Origin: Anodontia alba
Lineage: Eukaryota; Mollusca; Bivalvia; Lucinida; Lucinidae
NCBI GenBank assembly: GCA_964016985.1
Contig: OZ024823.1
Coordinates: forward strand, 136,110,112-136,174,111
Reading direction: 5' to 3'
Length of the DNA stretch: 64,000 bases
Shown: positions 1 through 10,844 of the stretch, piece by piece
How positions within the stretch are numbered: position 1 is the stretch's first letter
Layout of the letters: each line of letters begins with the position of its first letter
Position numbers and translations under genes: made by a program
Notes under the pieces: generated by a model
Databases searched by the model: none
Seen by the model: the letters and a program-made list of their open reading frames with translations, nothing else
Told to the model about the DNA's origin: nothing

Positions 1-198
1 TTTGAAATCCCTCAGAGGCATTTTATTTTCAATAGATTTTTGCATAACAAGTTGTATATTGTACGGAAATAGCTTCAGATAATTTGAAACAGAATACCAT
101 AAATATCCCTAATAATTAGATACCTTAATTCTTTATCATATTTTCCTCAAATTTCCACTACATATACCTGTTGATGTGGATAAAATGCTGGGTGAATT

Positions 199-264
199 GC
201 AAATAGTGCAGACCCTGATCAGACGCCGCATTTGCGGCGTCTGATCTGGGTCGACACTGTTTGC
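199..264. repeat. Family A short hairpin
   Basis: An almost perfect palindrome runs from GCAAATAGTGCAGACC to its reverse complement ending in CTGTTTGC. The stem contains GATCAGACGCCGC and the loop is TTT. The same core recurs in the window both alone and inside the TTAA-ended families B and I. Confidence 0.8.
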
Positions 265-571
265 GCAGACTTTTCTGTCCGAACTTAGATTATATACGGT
301 AACCTGTTTACTACCTGGGAGCGTCTTGATAATATTATCATAGGATGAAATATCTGGAGCATCAACAAAAATTACATTCAACTCAAAAATGAAGTTTTTT
401 GTTGTTTAATTTGCATACAGGTGTTATTAGGCAAGAGTCATTGGAGTAGATAAACCTTGCATAAATTGGTGGTAACATGAGAAAATGTACTTGGTACGGA
501 AAAAAGTCGGTCTGCTGTTGCAGTCCATACTTTAACGTATAAGATGTAAATACTTTCACTTTATATTGAGT
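265..571. other. Non-repeat stretch
   Basis: AT-rich sequence with no open frame, RNA gene or repeat copy that I can recognise. Confidence 0.5.
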
Positions 572-770
572 GGTTCGGTGGCTGAGTGGTTAGCGCTTCC
601 TACTTCAGATCAAGAGGTCCCTGGTTCGAATCTCGCCGGAGGCGGAATTCAGCAAACGACTGTACGGCGCTTTATTGAACATAGTCTTTAATTATCACCC
701 TTCCATCGTCCCGATATGACTTTAAAAAGTTAACAGTGACGAAAACACCAAACCATCATCATTTCACATA
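572..770 (+). mobile_element. tRNA-derived SINE (copy 1)
   Basis: The head at 572-645 is tRNA-like, with an A-box-like GGCTGAGTGGTTAGCG and a B-box-like GGTTCGAATC. The body contains GACTGTACGGCGCTTTATTG, which recurs at about 23278 without the head, supporting a SINE rather than a true tRNA gene. The acceptor stem pairs poorly. The 3' limit is approximate. Confidence 0.65.
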
Positions 771-932
771 TTATTAAAACGAGTCTACTATTTAGCATAG
801 CATGTCTTACCTTCACTTTCAGAACGCGGCGTTTGACCAGGATCTACACTATTTGCGACTAACCAGCAGCTTTTTAAATGCACCAACAAACAGTAAAAGA
901 TCAGTATGGTAAGGAGTTAAGGTGTCCCATTG

Positions 933-1132
933 TTAACCCTTCTCTTGCTGAACACGACATGTCCTGTCTTAACAAACAATGTAGGTCCAGATCAGAAGCC
1001 AAATGATCTGGATCTGCACTGTTTGTCATTAGATATGTGAATTTCTATCAAAATCCCAGATCAAGTAATCTGATTGGCTGGAAATTAGAAGTGGGCATGG
1101 CATCTTAATTTATTCAGCAAGGCAAGGGTTAA
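933..1132 (+). mobile_element. Family B MITE, TTAA-ended (copy 1)
   Basis: A 200 bp element with inverted ends TTAACCCTTCTCTTGCTGAA and the degenerate reverse complement ending AAGGGTTAA. It carries an A-type hairpin core (GATCCAGATC..) in the middle. TTAA at both borders and CCC/GGG ends resemble the piggyBac superfamily; that assignment is inference. Confidence 0.75.
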
Positions 1133-1164
1133 TACTATACATTTTATGAGTTTTTACGAGATCA

Positions 1165-1292
1165 ACCTGCGCATCCGCGCAGTTGCTGTCCTATCATATA
1201 TTTTACAGCAGCCTGCCATCATGCAGGCGGACAGCGAACCTTCTGATCAGGTTGCGCGGACTCGCAGACTGATCTTGGCCGCACATGATTCG
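1165..1292. repeat. Degenerate F-like double hairpin
   Basis: Imperfect inverted segments contain GCGCATCCGCGCAG, CAGCCTGC..GCAGGCGGAC and GATCAGGTTGCGCGGACT. They resemble the F family core but are too diverged to place ends. Confidence 0.45.
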
Positions 1293-1529
1293 AAGAACAG
1301 TTTTCTCAAGGCGGTATATAAACGTTGTTAAGGCAAGCAGAAATAATTGTCACCTTGGGTTTTAACCCTTAGTTGTGAAAAAAAAAGTATGACTAAATAA
1401 CATGAATTGATTTAATTTACATAAAAAAGTACTTTTAGATTACAGTCCATGATATCATATGCATACCCCGAATGTGGTTATGAGTAAATTCAAATCGCAC
1501 AGTTATATATTGTACAGTGGATTAATACA

Positions 1530-1705
1530 ACTTCAGGGGAGGCAACTCTATCGAATTGTTTTTGCCTCGCTACGTAAAAGGAGCCTACTGTATGAGGAAA
1601 GAATTTGCTCCCGGCGGGAGCAAATTCTTTCCTTATACAGTAGGCTCCTTTTAGGTAGACCCTGTTCCGGAAGGGACTGGGTATGTAGCAAAGTAAACAA
1701 GTAAT
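1530..1705. mobile_element. Family C fold-back (copy 1)
   Basis: Hairpin arms span 1576-1652, with stem AGGAAAGAATTTGCTCCC around a short loop. Right-hand flanking sequence (GGAAGGGACTGG..AGCAAAGTAAACAAG) is shared with other C copies, so the element is longer than the hairpin. No clear terminal repeat was found. Confidence 0.7.
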
Positions 1706-1897
1706 CTGAGTCAGGAAAGTATGAAATGGTCCTATATCGCTGAAGGATTCAAGAAAAGACTCCGAAAAAAAAAAAAAAAATAGATTTCGAAATCACTTTT
1801 GTTATACATGTACTCTACTATTTCTGTCTGGCGTTTGACAGACAATTACAGGATAAGTTGAACAATATTTACCTACCTTACTTCAAGGTTGGCAAAT

Positions 1898-2125
1898 TAC
1901 CTTTATTACTCTTGGGACAAATTCAGCAGACGTCGATTTCACAATATTTTCTTTTTTTTTTACTTGAGAATAGAACTTTACATGCCATGCAAATTTTGTC
2001 AAGGAGACAATTTGCATGAAATGTAAATTCCAAGTTTCTGGAAAAAAAAAAAAAAAAACAGAAAAAAACATATGTCATAATGTCGTCTGCGGAAATTTGT
2101 ACCCAGCATGCTAAGCATTGAACGC
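1898..2125. mobile_element. Family G MITE (copy 1)
   Basis: Ends are related to TTAACGCTTAGCATGCTGGG and TTACCACTCT.. with inner CAGCAGACG motifs. The central inverted repeat is GACAATTTGCATGAAATG. The copy is diverged and has gained poly-A/T tracts. Short open frames across it are products of the repeat. Confidence 0.75.
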
Positions 2126-2234
2126 CCAACACTTAAGACTGGAATTGTACCAAATGCCAGTTTTGTCAACAAACAGATTAATTCTTTCCTCCGAAGAAAA
2201 CCAGATTCATCCATACATCAGAAAATGACCTGTA

Positions 2235-2398
2235 TCGTAAACACGGAAATCGACGTCCCAGATCAGCCTGCGCAGTTACACAGTCCGGTCAGGGCCTTGA
2301 CTGCCCGCTTACACTGTGTAATATGTTGAAGATCATGATAAGACTGTGCAGCTACGCAGCCTGACCTGGGCCTTCGCTGTACGTATACAACATTAAAG
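2235..2398. repeat. Degenerate F-like hairpins
   Basis: CCAGATCAGCCTGCGCAG is followed by CAGTCCGGTCAGGGCC, and a second similar pair follows, ending GCCTTCGCTGTACGT. It resembles a decayed double-hairpin F copy. Confidence 0.45.
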
Positions 2399-2522
2399 GC
2401 TCCTTTTATCTGAATAAATGTCGTGATAAGAATAAACAAAATTTACGACCCTATTATTTTTAAGGTTGTTGCGTTGAGCAAATTTGCTTTATCTGTTTAA
2501 ACATATAGTATGGTTAGAGACT

Positions 2523-2725
2523 TTAAACGCTGAGCATGCTGGGTTAAATTTTCAGCAGACGACATATTGAAATCTTTTTTACCGTTTTTCCAGAAAACAG
2601 GGTTTGACATTTCATGCAAATTGTCTCCATTGTTTTTTTGTTTTGTTTTTTTTTTTTGGACAAATAAGAAAACATATAATCAGTTTGTCGTCTGCTGAAT
2701 TAGCCCACAGAGTGTTAAAGATTAA
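2523..2725. mobile_element. Family G MITE (copy 2)
   Basis: Left end TTAAACGCTGAGCATGCTGG then CAGCAGACGACATATTG; right end CGTCTGCTGAATTAGCCC..GTTAAAGATTAA. The middle holds ACATTTCATGCAAATTGTC but lacks the matching second arm. Confidence 0.75.
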
Positions 2726-3020
2726 CAGCGGGTTGCAGAGTTTACTTTGATTAATAAAACGGGCAAATATTGAGCGTTGGAAAATTTAGTCATCACCTTT
2801 GAACTTGTTTGTTTAGTTAATAGTTGTTTGTCATTTTAAATGCAGTCATTGCAAAGCTATATGCCTATTTAGAAAACTTCCGTGTTAGAGTGCTGTGGTT
2901 AACTCAGATAGACGAAATGCATCAGACGAAGCCTCTGTCTTCGGGTGTCCGTCTTTGTGGATATACGAAATGCGCATCCGTCAGACCAGACCATGCGTAA
3001 ATTACTTAAACAGAAACGCA
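2726..3020. other. Non-repeat stretch with one decayed hairpin
   Basis: Nothing coding seen. Around 2912-2990 there are degenerate GACGAAG/CTTCG and GCGCATCCGTCAGACC segments reminiscent of F family sequence. Confidence 0.4.
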
Positions 3021-3024
3021 TGCA

Positions 3025-3290
3025 CTTAAAAGGGAGTTAACTCTACCATATTGTTTTACATCGCTGAACAGGTTCCAGGACAGATTAATGTTTTACATCG
3101 CTTCTGCAAAGGGATCTAGTCTAAATAAATATGCTCCAAAATGGAGCAAACTTGTTTTTTCTTTTAGAGTAGACATCTTTTTAGAAGGGACTGGTTTGAA
3201 CAAAGCAAACAAGAAGTTGCAGGTTGCCTGCCCTGTAAAAAGTAGCGGAAAATCTGCGGGTGTATAAAGTCCCCTTAATTAAGGGTTAGT
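3025..3290. mobile_element. Family C fold-back (copy 2, diverged)
   Basis: Shares GCTCCAAAATGGAGCAAAC, CTTTTAGAGTAGAC and the right flank GAAGGGACTGG..AGCAAACAAGAAGTTGC with other C copies. The stem is imperfect and both limits are approximate. Confidence 0.6.
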
Positions 3291-3465
3291 GCAAGCTGCA
3301 AAATAAAGCGTTTTAACGTTTTTGCCACGTCGAAAGTTTTGAACAAATTTTGAGAAAATGGAATCTTTGAAAGTAAAGAAGAAAACAAAATAGCTGATTC
3401 GGTTCTTTAACAACATTGTACATAAAACATTTTCACTGCTGCTAATGTTTCATAGCAACATATCT

Positions 3466-3695
3466 TTAACCCATTGTAGACCGAATGAACTCACCCTACT
3501 ATATACTGGAAGATTCTATTTTCGATTTTAGGTAGGGCAGGTTATGTGATTTAGTTATTCTGAGAGAAAAATGATTTAACTATTTGCAAACAGTGAAGAC
3601 CCTGATCAGACGCCGCATTCTGCGGCGTCTGATCTGGGTATGCACTGTTTGCCAATTACACTATTACACTCTTACGGGTCTCCCGACTGGGTTAA
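3466..3695 (+). mobile_element. Family I MITE, TTAA-ended (copy 1)
   Basis: A 230 bp element with ends TTAACCCATTGTAGACCG and ..GACTGGGTTAA, carrying a nearly perfect A hairpin (GATCAGACGCCGC) near the right side. Copy 2 at 59206-59434 matches throughout, including the internal TTCGATTTTAG tract. Confidence 0.8.
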
Positions 3696-3882
3696 ATTAT
3701 ACAAAATCGGCTCTTTGTGAGCAGAATTTATAACAACATTTAAGTGCATCCGCATTTGAGAAGGCTTTTTTTCTTGACCTCTTACCTCTTACCCTATACT
3801 TTATTAATGTAATAAGCCATTTTGGTTCATCAGCATTTATACAAATAACATAATATTTATCATAAGCAGGATAGCAAAATAC

Positions 3883-3887
<5 letters not shown>

Positions 3888-3976
<89 letters not shown>
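3888..3976. repeat. (CA)n microsatellite
   Basis: About 44 uninterrupted CA units. It is followed at 3977-4027 by two tandem copies of a ~25 bp unit containing TTTAACATTGTTTTAAACAA. Confidence 0.97.
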
Positions 3977-3978
<2 letters not shown>

Positions 3979-4030
3979 TTTAACATTGTTTTAAACAAGA
4001 AAAAATTTAACATTGTTTTAAACAAGTAAA

Positions 4031-4637
4031 ACACCACAGCAACAACATTCAACACAAATCAATATATAACAGAAGCAACATTAGAAATGTTCTTTTTTTT
4101 TTTTTGCATCATTTTTATCTGGACCAGCCATAACATTACCGCAATGAACTGGAAGTGCAACCGGTGCCTTATCTGCACGTTCTGACCTTTTCTTTCTTTG
4201 TCTTTTTAAGAAAACATTTTTGTTCAACTGGTCTTAAGTAACCAATTTAAGTTCACGGTTGGCATATATATGTAAAACATAATTTCGAAATAGAAATGCT
4301 ATGTCAGAATATCATCATGTTTTTACAATAAAAACAGTAAATGGGTGGAAATAATCTGATACAAATGCTTAAACAGTTGTACATGTTGGTAAATGACCGC
4401 GAACCCTTACAGAATGGCAAGTGAATTTATTAGTATTAAATCGACCACTTATTTTAATTTCTTGTCAATCGAACATTGGAAATACATATAAACACGTTTA
4501 ATTACAGTTTTATTGAAGGTACTTTTAATTTAATTTAGTTAAATGGTCAATTTCTTTGTTAATTGCCTATATAGAAATTCCCAGAACAATGAGAAAACAA
4601 ATGAATCCATTGCAAGGAAGTTCACGAATAGTGTGAC
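4031..4637. other. Non-repeat AT-rich stretch
   Basis: No recognisable gene or repeat. Open frames are short and of chance quality. Confidence 0.5.
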
Positions 4638-4842
4638 CCGCAACTCGAGAAAGCGTTCCTTCAGTCATATGCACTCAATGAAGACTCTGATCAGACTGCG
4701 CAGTCTGATCAGAGTCTTTGTTGTTCGCATTAAGAAACAATGTGGTCGGTGAAGATTCTGAGCCGATTGCGCGAATGCGCATGCTGATCGGAATATTCGC
4801 TGGGCCCGAATGTCAGATGGTGCCTTTTCGGACGTTGCTGCC
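4638..4842 (-). mobile_element. Family F double-hairpin MITE (reverse orientation)
   Basis: Two hairpins in tandem. The first is a perfect palindrome, GAAGACTCTGATCAGACTGC and its complement (about 4678-4721). The second is GATTCTGAGCCGATTGCGCG..GAATATTCG. Outer sequence AGAAAGCGTTCCTTCAGTCA and CAGATGGTGCCTTTTCGGAC matches the F ends in reverse. Confidence 0.75.
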
Positions 4843-4852
4843 CGGTGTCATT

Positions 4853-5173
4853 TCAAGACATTGAACTTTCTGAACATTGACAAACACAGGATGAGAAGCA
4901 TATGGTGAACTGGGTGAGAAAACGAGCCCTGTTGCATAAATATGAGTCACGATGGCCCAGACTAGCTTTCGTATTCACACAATCTGACCAGGTCCAGCTG
5001 TGCCCACATTCGGAAACGCTGTAGCTTGTAGTATACATTGTATTATAGGGAAGACACTGCTTCAACGGTGCGCATGACTCCTGTGTTTCTAGTGTTTTTG
5101 TATGGAATACGGGCCCTTTTCCCATATTACCTGTTATATGATTATCAAACAGAGTAGGAAGTTTTATTGACAT
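4853..5173 (-). other. Cysteine-rich open frame, unrecognised
   Basis: 106 codons on the minus strand, ATG to stop, in sequence that is not obviously repeat. The predicted peptide has nine cysteines, including SSCVCQC near the end, and a SWTWSDC motif loosely like the W-x-x-W-S-x-C of thrombospondin type 1 repeats. There is no signal peptide at the start. A possible internal acceptor (CACTAGAAACACAG) precedes GAGTCATGC, so an exon beginning there is possible. I recognise no family. It may equally be a chance frame. Confidence 0.18.
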
Positions 5174-5689
5174 TGCTATTAACTGGTCGTTTGGTTTGTC
5201 AATAAACTGGACAAAATTAGATTAAAACCTTAAAAACATCTATAACGTTTTTATTTAGTCGATGAAACAGCTCGAATTAGGAGAGCAAAATATCATTTGA
5301 CTTGTATAAATAATAGAATGGCCGTTTGACCCCGTGAGTCCACCGATAAGAAACGATTATGCAGCATATAGGTCTTCAATTTACGGTCCCAGGTGACACT
5401 GCTTCAATTTACAAAGTACTGATTTGAAACGTGATTCTTCCCAATTAACAATTCATTCCCAGAGCCTTTTGTTGTAATTCGAGTTGAGGACAGTAATTAT
5501 GTCCATTGGGTAAACCTTCTTAAAGGCATATTCGAGCTCAAACGATGCGCGCAGTCTCGTCTGAGCATGCATAGTTCGGCTTAATTATATTTACACCTTG
5601 TAGATTTTAAAATGCGAAATGCTTATACTTTCATATCTGTAGCCTGTGCAGGACATCGGCAGTTTGCAAATACCCAAAGACAGATTTTG
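5174..5689. other. Non-repeat stretch
   Basis: No supported feature seen. Confidence 0.5.
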
Positions 5690-5775
5690 TCGTGACTGGG
5701 TTCGGTTTCTTTCGTGTGTCGGTTCGGTGTCGTCGTGACTGAGTTCGGATGCTATCGTGCCTCGGTTCGATTAGC
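5690..5775. repeat. Four-unit 21-22 bp minisatellite
   Basis: Units start at 5690, 5712, 5733 and 5755. Each begins TCGTG and contains GGTTCGG or a variant. Spacing is 22, 21 and 22 bp. Confidence 0.75.
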
Positions 5776-6049
5776 AACAAAACATATGAGAATAAAGCTT
5801 TAAAACTGCAAGAATATATTTCTTTGATCATTTACATCTACATTTTTCGATTTTTCCATTACGATCATGTTTTACTACCATTTAGTTTTAAGTTATGTTG
5901 CATAGCAAATCTGAACTAGATTTATTGGCAGTTTCTGCCAGTGACATTTTGTTCCCATTAAATAATATTTATGACAGTAATTGTTTTCGTTAAATAACTT
6001 ATTCATAACGACCGCATTTCGAAGTGAATATGACCGAGTTCGTCATTTT

Positions 6050-6053
<4 letters not shown>
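5776..6053. other. Non-repeat stretch
   Basis: AT-rich; nothing supported. Confidence 0.5.
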
Positions 6054-6103
<50 letters not shown>

Positions 6104-6109
6104 GTGGGT

Positions 6110-6154
<45 letters not shown>
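6054..6154. repeat. (CT)n-(TG)n compound microsatellite
   Basis: A (CT)n run to about 6099 is followed directly by a (TG)n run to 6154. Open frames over it on both strands are repeat artefacts. Confidence 0.97.
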
Positions 6155-6156
<2 letters not shown>

Positions 6157-6820
6157 CCGAAGCTCTTCGCATGTTGTTTTTCTTCCTTCTGTTTGCTCTC
6201 CTGGACAACACGTCCCTTTTGAACGGAGGTCTACTGGGAAACAATTCTTTCCATTAGGTTAGACACTTTTTGAACGAAGAAAGGCATGCACAATTTTGAA
6301 AGGTTTACCGTACCTGAAAGTGTACCCAGTTACTCACTAGTAGCGCCTCGCAGAGACACTGTTAAGGATTGTTTTTGTTTTTTGTTTTTTTTTTTTTCAA
6401 GAACTGAAACCCAGCTGTGGGTCATGCGTCCTGATCGGCCCAGTTTTCCAGCAGCGATGGTAAATCAAATACTGGGCGAACAATGTTGTCTGAGACCAAA
6501 CTGTGCCAAACTTTGATCAAAGTGTACACTGTAGCCTACATTTAAGTGGAATGCAACGTTATGTGTATTTGAAGAATGAGAAAACAAACCATGTTTCCCT
6601 TTTAAACATTCAGGGGCGGAGACATATTGGGTTTGAGGGGGATGGGGGCCCACTTTAACTCAAAAATTTCATTTTCAATTTGAAGTTTTGAAAACAAAAT
6701 GGGATAACGTATTTCCCCTAAATATTCACACTCCTTACTTTTTGCCTTATAATTCTCTTCAACACGTCCATTTCATTACCTACGAATGTGTATAAAGTTG
6801 TTGGATGACTAGCAAACAGT
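6155..6820. other. Non-repeat stretch
   Basis: Two poly-T runs; no gene or repeat copy recognised. Confidence 0.45.
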
Positions 6821-6881
6821 ATAGAACCTGATCAGACACCGCGTTCTATGGCGTCTGATCTGGGTCTACACTATTCGGACT
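6821..6881. repeat. Family A short hairpin
   Basis: Imperfect palindrome from GCAAACAGTATAGAACC to GGGTCTACACTATT, with inner GATCAGACACCGC and GGCGTCTGATC. Confidence 0.7.
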
Positions 6882-7030
6882 TGTCTTTCCGAAAACGTAG
6901 AATAAGTACGCTAATTTCATCAAATCGAATCCCCTTCAGAAATTATCCTAGATCCGACCTTGACATTGGCTGTTGTAGAGTCGGTGTACGTCAGTGTACC
7001 ATTTCAAAGCCGTAAGTGTAGTAACCAAGT

Positions 7031-7135
7031 AAGCATTCTTTATAAATCTATAGCGGGCCGTTATCGGCCCGTCAGGGTAGCTGACGGGCCGATAACGGCC
7101 CACTATAGATTTATAAAGAATGCTAGCTGGGAATG
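7031..7135. mobile_element. Family D fold-back (copy 1)
   Basis: Near-perfect palindrome at 7031-7124: AGCATTCTTTATAAATC.. and its complement, then GCTGGG at the right edge. Each arm holds CGGGCCGTTAT followed by CGGCCCGTCAG, two 11 bp modules that are themselves partly palindromic. Related copies lie at 54377 and 56709. Confidence 0.85.
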
Positions 7136-7978
7136 TTCAATCAGCGCATTGTTTCGTCGTCATTACCAGTTTTGTGCAACAAGATGGAGAACAAGTACGT
7201 TTCAAAAACTTCTTTGATCTAACATTACCTGAGTGGAGATATAGATTGGCAATATAAATAACAGCCAAGAAATAAACACTTTTAAGTGTGAAAAACCCTA
7301 AAGGATTAAAGTATCTAATCTAGTAAATTTCTTTTTAATCCTTGCTTTTTGTCTTATCGTTTAGATCTGGACTCATTCCAAACCGGGTTCAAAGTCAAAT
7401 GTTTTAAAATTGTTTTCGTTTGCTGTATCCAGTTTATATATTATTAAGTACATTTTGAAAAATAAACTCGTGCAATCATTATCAGTTGATAGAAAAGTTG
7501 ACCGCAGATTATGTAAAAGGTTATTACTGAGCGATTAAGGGCATTTGTCCTTAATGTCTGCGAGGCGGTTCCAATTGTTACCTATAAGGTATTGCATTTT
7601 GATCAAAAACAATAAAGCATATCTTCCGAATACCCCTTTATCTGGAACTGTGGATGACTTCTGTGTACTTACATTTTGCATACAGATTTTGGTCAGTGAC
7701 TTTGCCAAAGCCAGTTCATTATCAACAAATGTTTTGTTACACGGTCAAGGAACTGTGAGCGTGTTGTCAGTATTAGTAATAGAATTCTTATCAATATAAG
7801 CATTGGCACTGTCTACATTTCCAGCGATATAAACCACATGAGCCGGGGCACAGTATTTCCTATAAAATTGCTTTTGCGTCCAGCGATGATTCTAATCAAC
7901 CTGCGCAACCACCATCCTAAGCACAAACTCTGCCGTCCGTCTGAAAAAAAACCTTGGATATTTGGCTACTCATAGAGC
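7136..7978. other. Non-repeat stretch
   Basis: AT-rich, no recognised feature. An 84-codon frame at 7545-7799 has no family resemblance. Confidence 0.45.
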
Positions 7979-8040
7979 GCGAAGCAATGACTCTGATCAG
8001 CCTGCGCATTTGCGCAGGCTGATCTGAGTCATTGCTTGGT
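7979..8040. repeat. F-type single hairpin
   Basis: Perfect palindrome of AAGCAATGACTCTGATCAGC and its complement around CATTTG. It shares the GATCAGCCTGCGCA core with family F but stands alone. Confidence 0.8.
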
Positions 8041-8189
8041 GGACACGTGGTATTATAGAAAATGCTATGCTCTGACTAATATGAAAAGTGAATATCCTGA
8101 CAATTGCACTGATATCAGCAGCAGCTGTATGAAAAAGCCACTTATATAGCATTAATATGTAACTTGAATTTTTGGACATAGAGGTCTGA

Positions 8190-8245
8190 GAAAACGGTAT
8201 AGACCCTGACCAGACGCCTGATCGGGGTCTGCACTATTTGCCACC
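8190..8245. repeat. Family A hairpin, shortened
   Basis: GTATAGACCCTGACCAGACGC is followed almost at once by CTGATCGGGGTCTGCACTAT; the loop and inner stem are reduced. Confidence 0.65.
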
Positions 8246-8779
8246 CTAGGGAGTTCATGGTTCGCATATCTCTTCACGGTCGTATTTTTTTAAATTTTCT
8301 ATACCACAACCAGTTACATGTGCGTAGTTAAGAACAGAGGCCCAAAGACTTAAACCGTAACCTTATGGGAGCAGCGAAAAGGCACGCTATCACATTTGCA
8401 AAATAAGAAGACCCAGATTAGCAAGCACACCCGCACTATATGAATAGTTAGGCGCAGTTTTTTTTTTTTTTTTTCAAATACACCATTTGAGATTTGAAGA
8501 AAAATATATTATGAATCACGCAGAATCTAAAGCGCACGTCAATCTATACGACTACCCCACATGCGACATTGCACATTTTTACTAACTTCAGCTCAAAAGC
8601 AAAGAAACTACTTATGTTCTCTAATATTCGGACACATATGCCTAGTTAAACAGTCACTGAACATTCCTAAATGAACCAGTTTGATCAGGGTCTAACTGTA
8701 TATCAATTATGGAAACATTGGACATATCACCATGGACTTAAAAAAATGAATAAAGTACGAATAAGTGTTAAGATGACTT

Positions 8780-8980
8780 GTTACACTTGGTGGGTTTCCG
8801 CCACTTTCCACAAGGGAGTAGCTTTTATGATTTCCTGTTTTCTGTCCTACAAACCAAGTCCCTTATCGAAAGAGGACTACTCTAACAGGAAAAGATTGGT
8901 TACCCAAGAGGGCAAATTCTTTCCTTTTACCGTAGATCTATTTTCAGAAGGGAGCCTTTTGAAAGAGTTACATTGACTGA
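8780..8980. mobile_element. Family C fold-back (copy 3)
   Basis: Arms at 8858-8953 include GACTACTCTAACAGGAAAAG and CAAATTCTTTCCTTTTACCG. Left flank AAGGGAGTAGC..TTTCCTGTTTTC is shared with the C copies at 41.6 and 47.1 kb. Confidence 0.65.
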
Positions 8981-9039
8981 AAGTCTTTCCATTCTTCCTA
9001 CGCCCTGTGTCCGAAACCAAGCAGTTTATACTATACACT

Positions 9040-9040
9040 A

Positions 9041-9077
<37 letters not shown>
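9040..9077. repeat. (ATT)n microsatellite
   Basis: About 12 trinucleotide units directly abutting the left end of the P element at 9078. Confidence 0.95.
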
Positions 9078-9078
<1 letters not shown>

Positions 9079-9408
9079 AGTTGACTCTCGTTATCTCGAC
9101 CTCGCTTATCTCGAATAACCGCTTATCTCGAAGTGAAAATCTGGTCCCTGCCTATACATGAAAACCTAACAACAGATGGAAAATATTGTAGAAAAGAGGA
9201 GAAATTGCTCCTAAGGAGCAATTTCTCCTCTTTTCCACAATATTTTCAATATATCTCTAACTTCAAAAGTCCAATTACCTATCAGTTTGTTAAATGTGAT
9301 TAATCAAATTATTTTTTCCTCAATTCTGCAAACCTGATATGTCGAACTACGGATATCTCGAAGTATTTTAGAGAGTCCCTTGGAATTCGAGATAACGAGA
9401 GTCGACTG
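9078..9408 (+). mobile_element. Family P MITE, pogo/Tigger-like ends (copy 1)
   Basis: Inverted ends CAGTTGACTCTCGTTATCTC and the complement ending GATAACGAGAGTCGACTG, flanked by TA on both sides. The centre is a palindrome of GAGGAGAAATTGCTCC and its complement. Known pogo/Tigger elements have CAG-type ends and TA duplications; membership is inferred. Confidence 0.85.
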
Positions 9409-9439
9409 TATATTATCAGTGCACGACAAAACTTACATA

Positions 9440-9675
9440 AGACGTGCTACCAGCGAAGACTCAGATCAGCCTGCGCATCCGCGCAGTCTGATCAGAGTCT
9501 TCGCTGATAACACGTGCCTTTTACAGGCTCCACGCTATTCAAAGAGGGATAAACAAGAACCCTTACCATACTGGGTGGCTGTACAGGCTGATCTGAGTGT
9601 TTGTTGGTCAGACAGTTCTACTTGTAGGTTTTGTAGTGCGCTAGCTCATGTAGTGGTCAACTATTCCTCAGTAAC
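9440..9675 (+). repeat. Family J repeat (copy 1) with F-type hairpin
   Basis: Begins with a palindrome AGCGAAGACTCAGATCAGCC and its complement. It continues through AAAGAGGGATAAAC, ATACTGGGTGG and TAGGTTTTGT, all repeated in the same order at 58615-58830. The first copy has the intact hairpin, the second only one arm. Confidence 0.7.
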
Positions 9676-10237
9676 AGGTAAACTAAATGGCTTTCTTCAC
9701 CTCTTGACAAATTCATTACCTCGTTCGAACGTTTACTATTGCGGTAAACAATGTAAATATAAAACATATTAACTGATATTAAATGTGTATATTTCATAGA
9801 TAAACTTGTTATAATGAAGAAATATCATTATATTAGTTATTAACAACAAACGGAATTCAGTAAAAATCCATTATATGGCGGCAATGTTCGGAGGGATTGA
9901 ATTGAATTATTTTTAATAAATATGTTTAATTGAACAGGTTTGGCAATCATATAGAACGAAGACGTCAAAATATGGCTTTTATTTTCATGTCAGCCACATA
10001 CAGTGTGTTTCTATTTGGGCGTCTTCATTATTAGGCTAGTTTTCAGAATTTTACAGAATCTAAATTAGCTTTTTCATTTGTTTTTAAGCAACTTTTAGAT
10101 TGCATGAAAAATTCTTAATTTGCTTAGTAACCAAATTAGTTGATATTACCCATATTATAAGGTGAAAATACTATGACGTACATAGCTCTAGACAAGAAGG
10201 GTACCATGACAATTTTCATGAAGAATTTTCAGACAAC
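9676..10237. other. Non-repeat AT-rich stretch
   Basis: Nothing supported. Confidence 0.5.
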
Positions 10238-10324
10238 TCCACACAAACATATTTTGTGGGTACTGACTAGAAGCGCCTCATAGAGGCGCTTCTAATCAGT
10301 GCCCACAAAATATGTTTTTGTGGA
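10238..10324. repeat. H-core hairpin in a non-H context
   Basis: Palindrome of CATATTTTGTGGGTACTGAC.. with stem AGAAGCGCCTC/GAGGCGCTTCT. The stem corresponds position by position to the H core AGAACCGCCTC/GAGGCGGTTCT, but neither flank matches the H arms or ends. Confidence 0.75.
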
Positions 10325-10704
10325 GAAAGAGGAAAAATGTCAATATATTTGGCTTAAAAATGTCTTATCTTGGGGTATGTAATGGTGGATGTTTGGATTT
10401 TGATCAGCTCTGTTAGTACTTCCAATTGGAAGTCATAGTTAGTTGCGTTCCAGCCTGTTTAGATGCAGAACAGTATGTTCAACACAAATACCAGTGCACG
10501 TAATGCGAAAAGGAAACGTCAGCTTGCGTTCAACAGACTTTGGTAAAGAAGGTACTGTTAACTATACCAGTGTTATGAAAGAAATTAGTACCTTTTTTGC
10601 ATTACCGTCATACTTGCGAAGTTATATACACGTTTCTTTTCCGTTTGGATATGAAAATTTCATTTACGTACATTCCTTGTTTCGGTGACACATATAATTG
10701 TGCT

Positions 10705-10840
10705 TAATGACGTTACTTGGCAAGTTTGTTTACCGTAATATCAAGCCACCGCTCACATTTCAACTTTGTCTCTTATCAATTGCCACCTATAAAGTTTCTT
10801 AAGGGAAATGTTCAGTGGAGGCGTCAAGACAAACAGTCCA
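10705..10840 (+). repeat. Family L repeat (copy 1)
   Basis: Shares GTTACTTGG, AAGTTTG, CCGTAAT, CTCAAG-like, CAACTTTGTC and TTGCCACC in order with 11788-11935. The two are diverged direct repeats about 1.08 kb apart. Confidence 0.6.
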
Positions 10841-10844
10841 ATTT

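Noticed and set aside
572..645. Functional tRNA gene
   Set aside because: Acceptor stem is poor and the downstream body recurs elsewhere; a tRNA-derived SINE fits better.
3697..4055. Overlapping minus-strand frames rich in Val-Cys repeats
   Set aside because: They are translations of the (CA)n microsatellite; similar frames occur at 6.0, 22.5, 34.8, 35.3, 54.7 and 55.3 kb.
9380..9772. 130-codon plus frame
   Set aside because: It starts in the right end of P copy 1 and reads through the J repeat; codons follow repeat sequence, not a gene.
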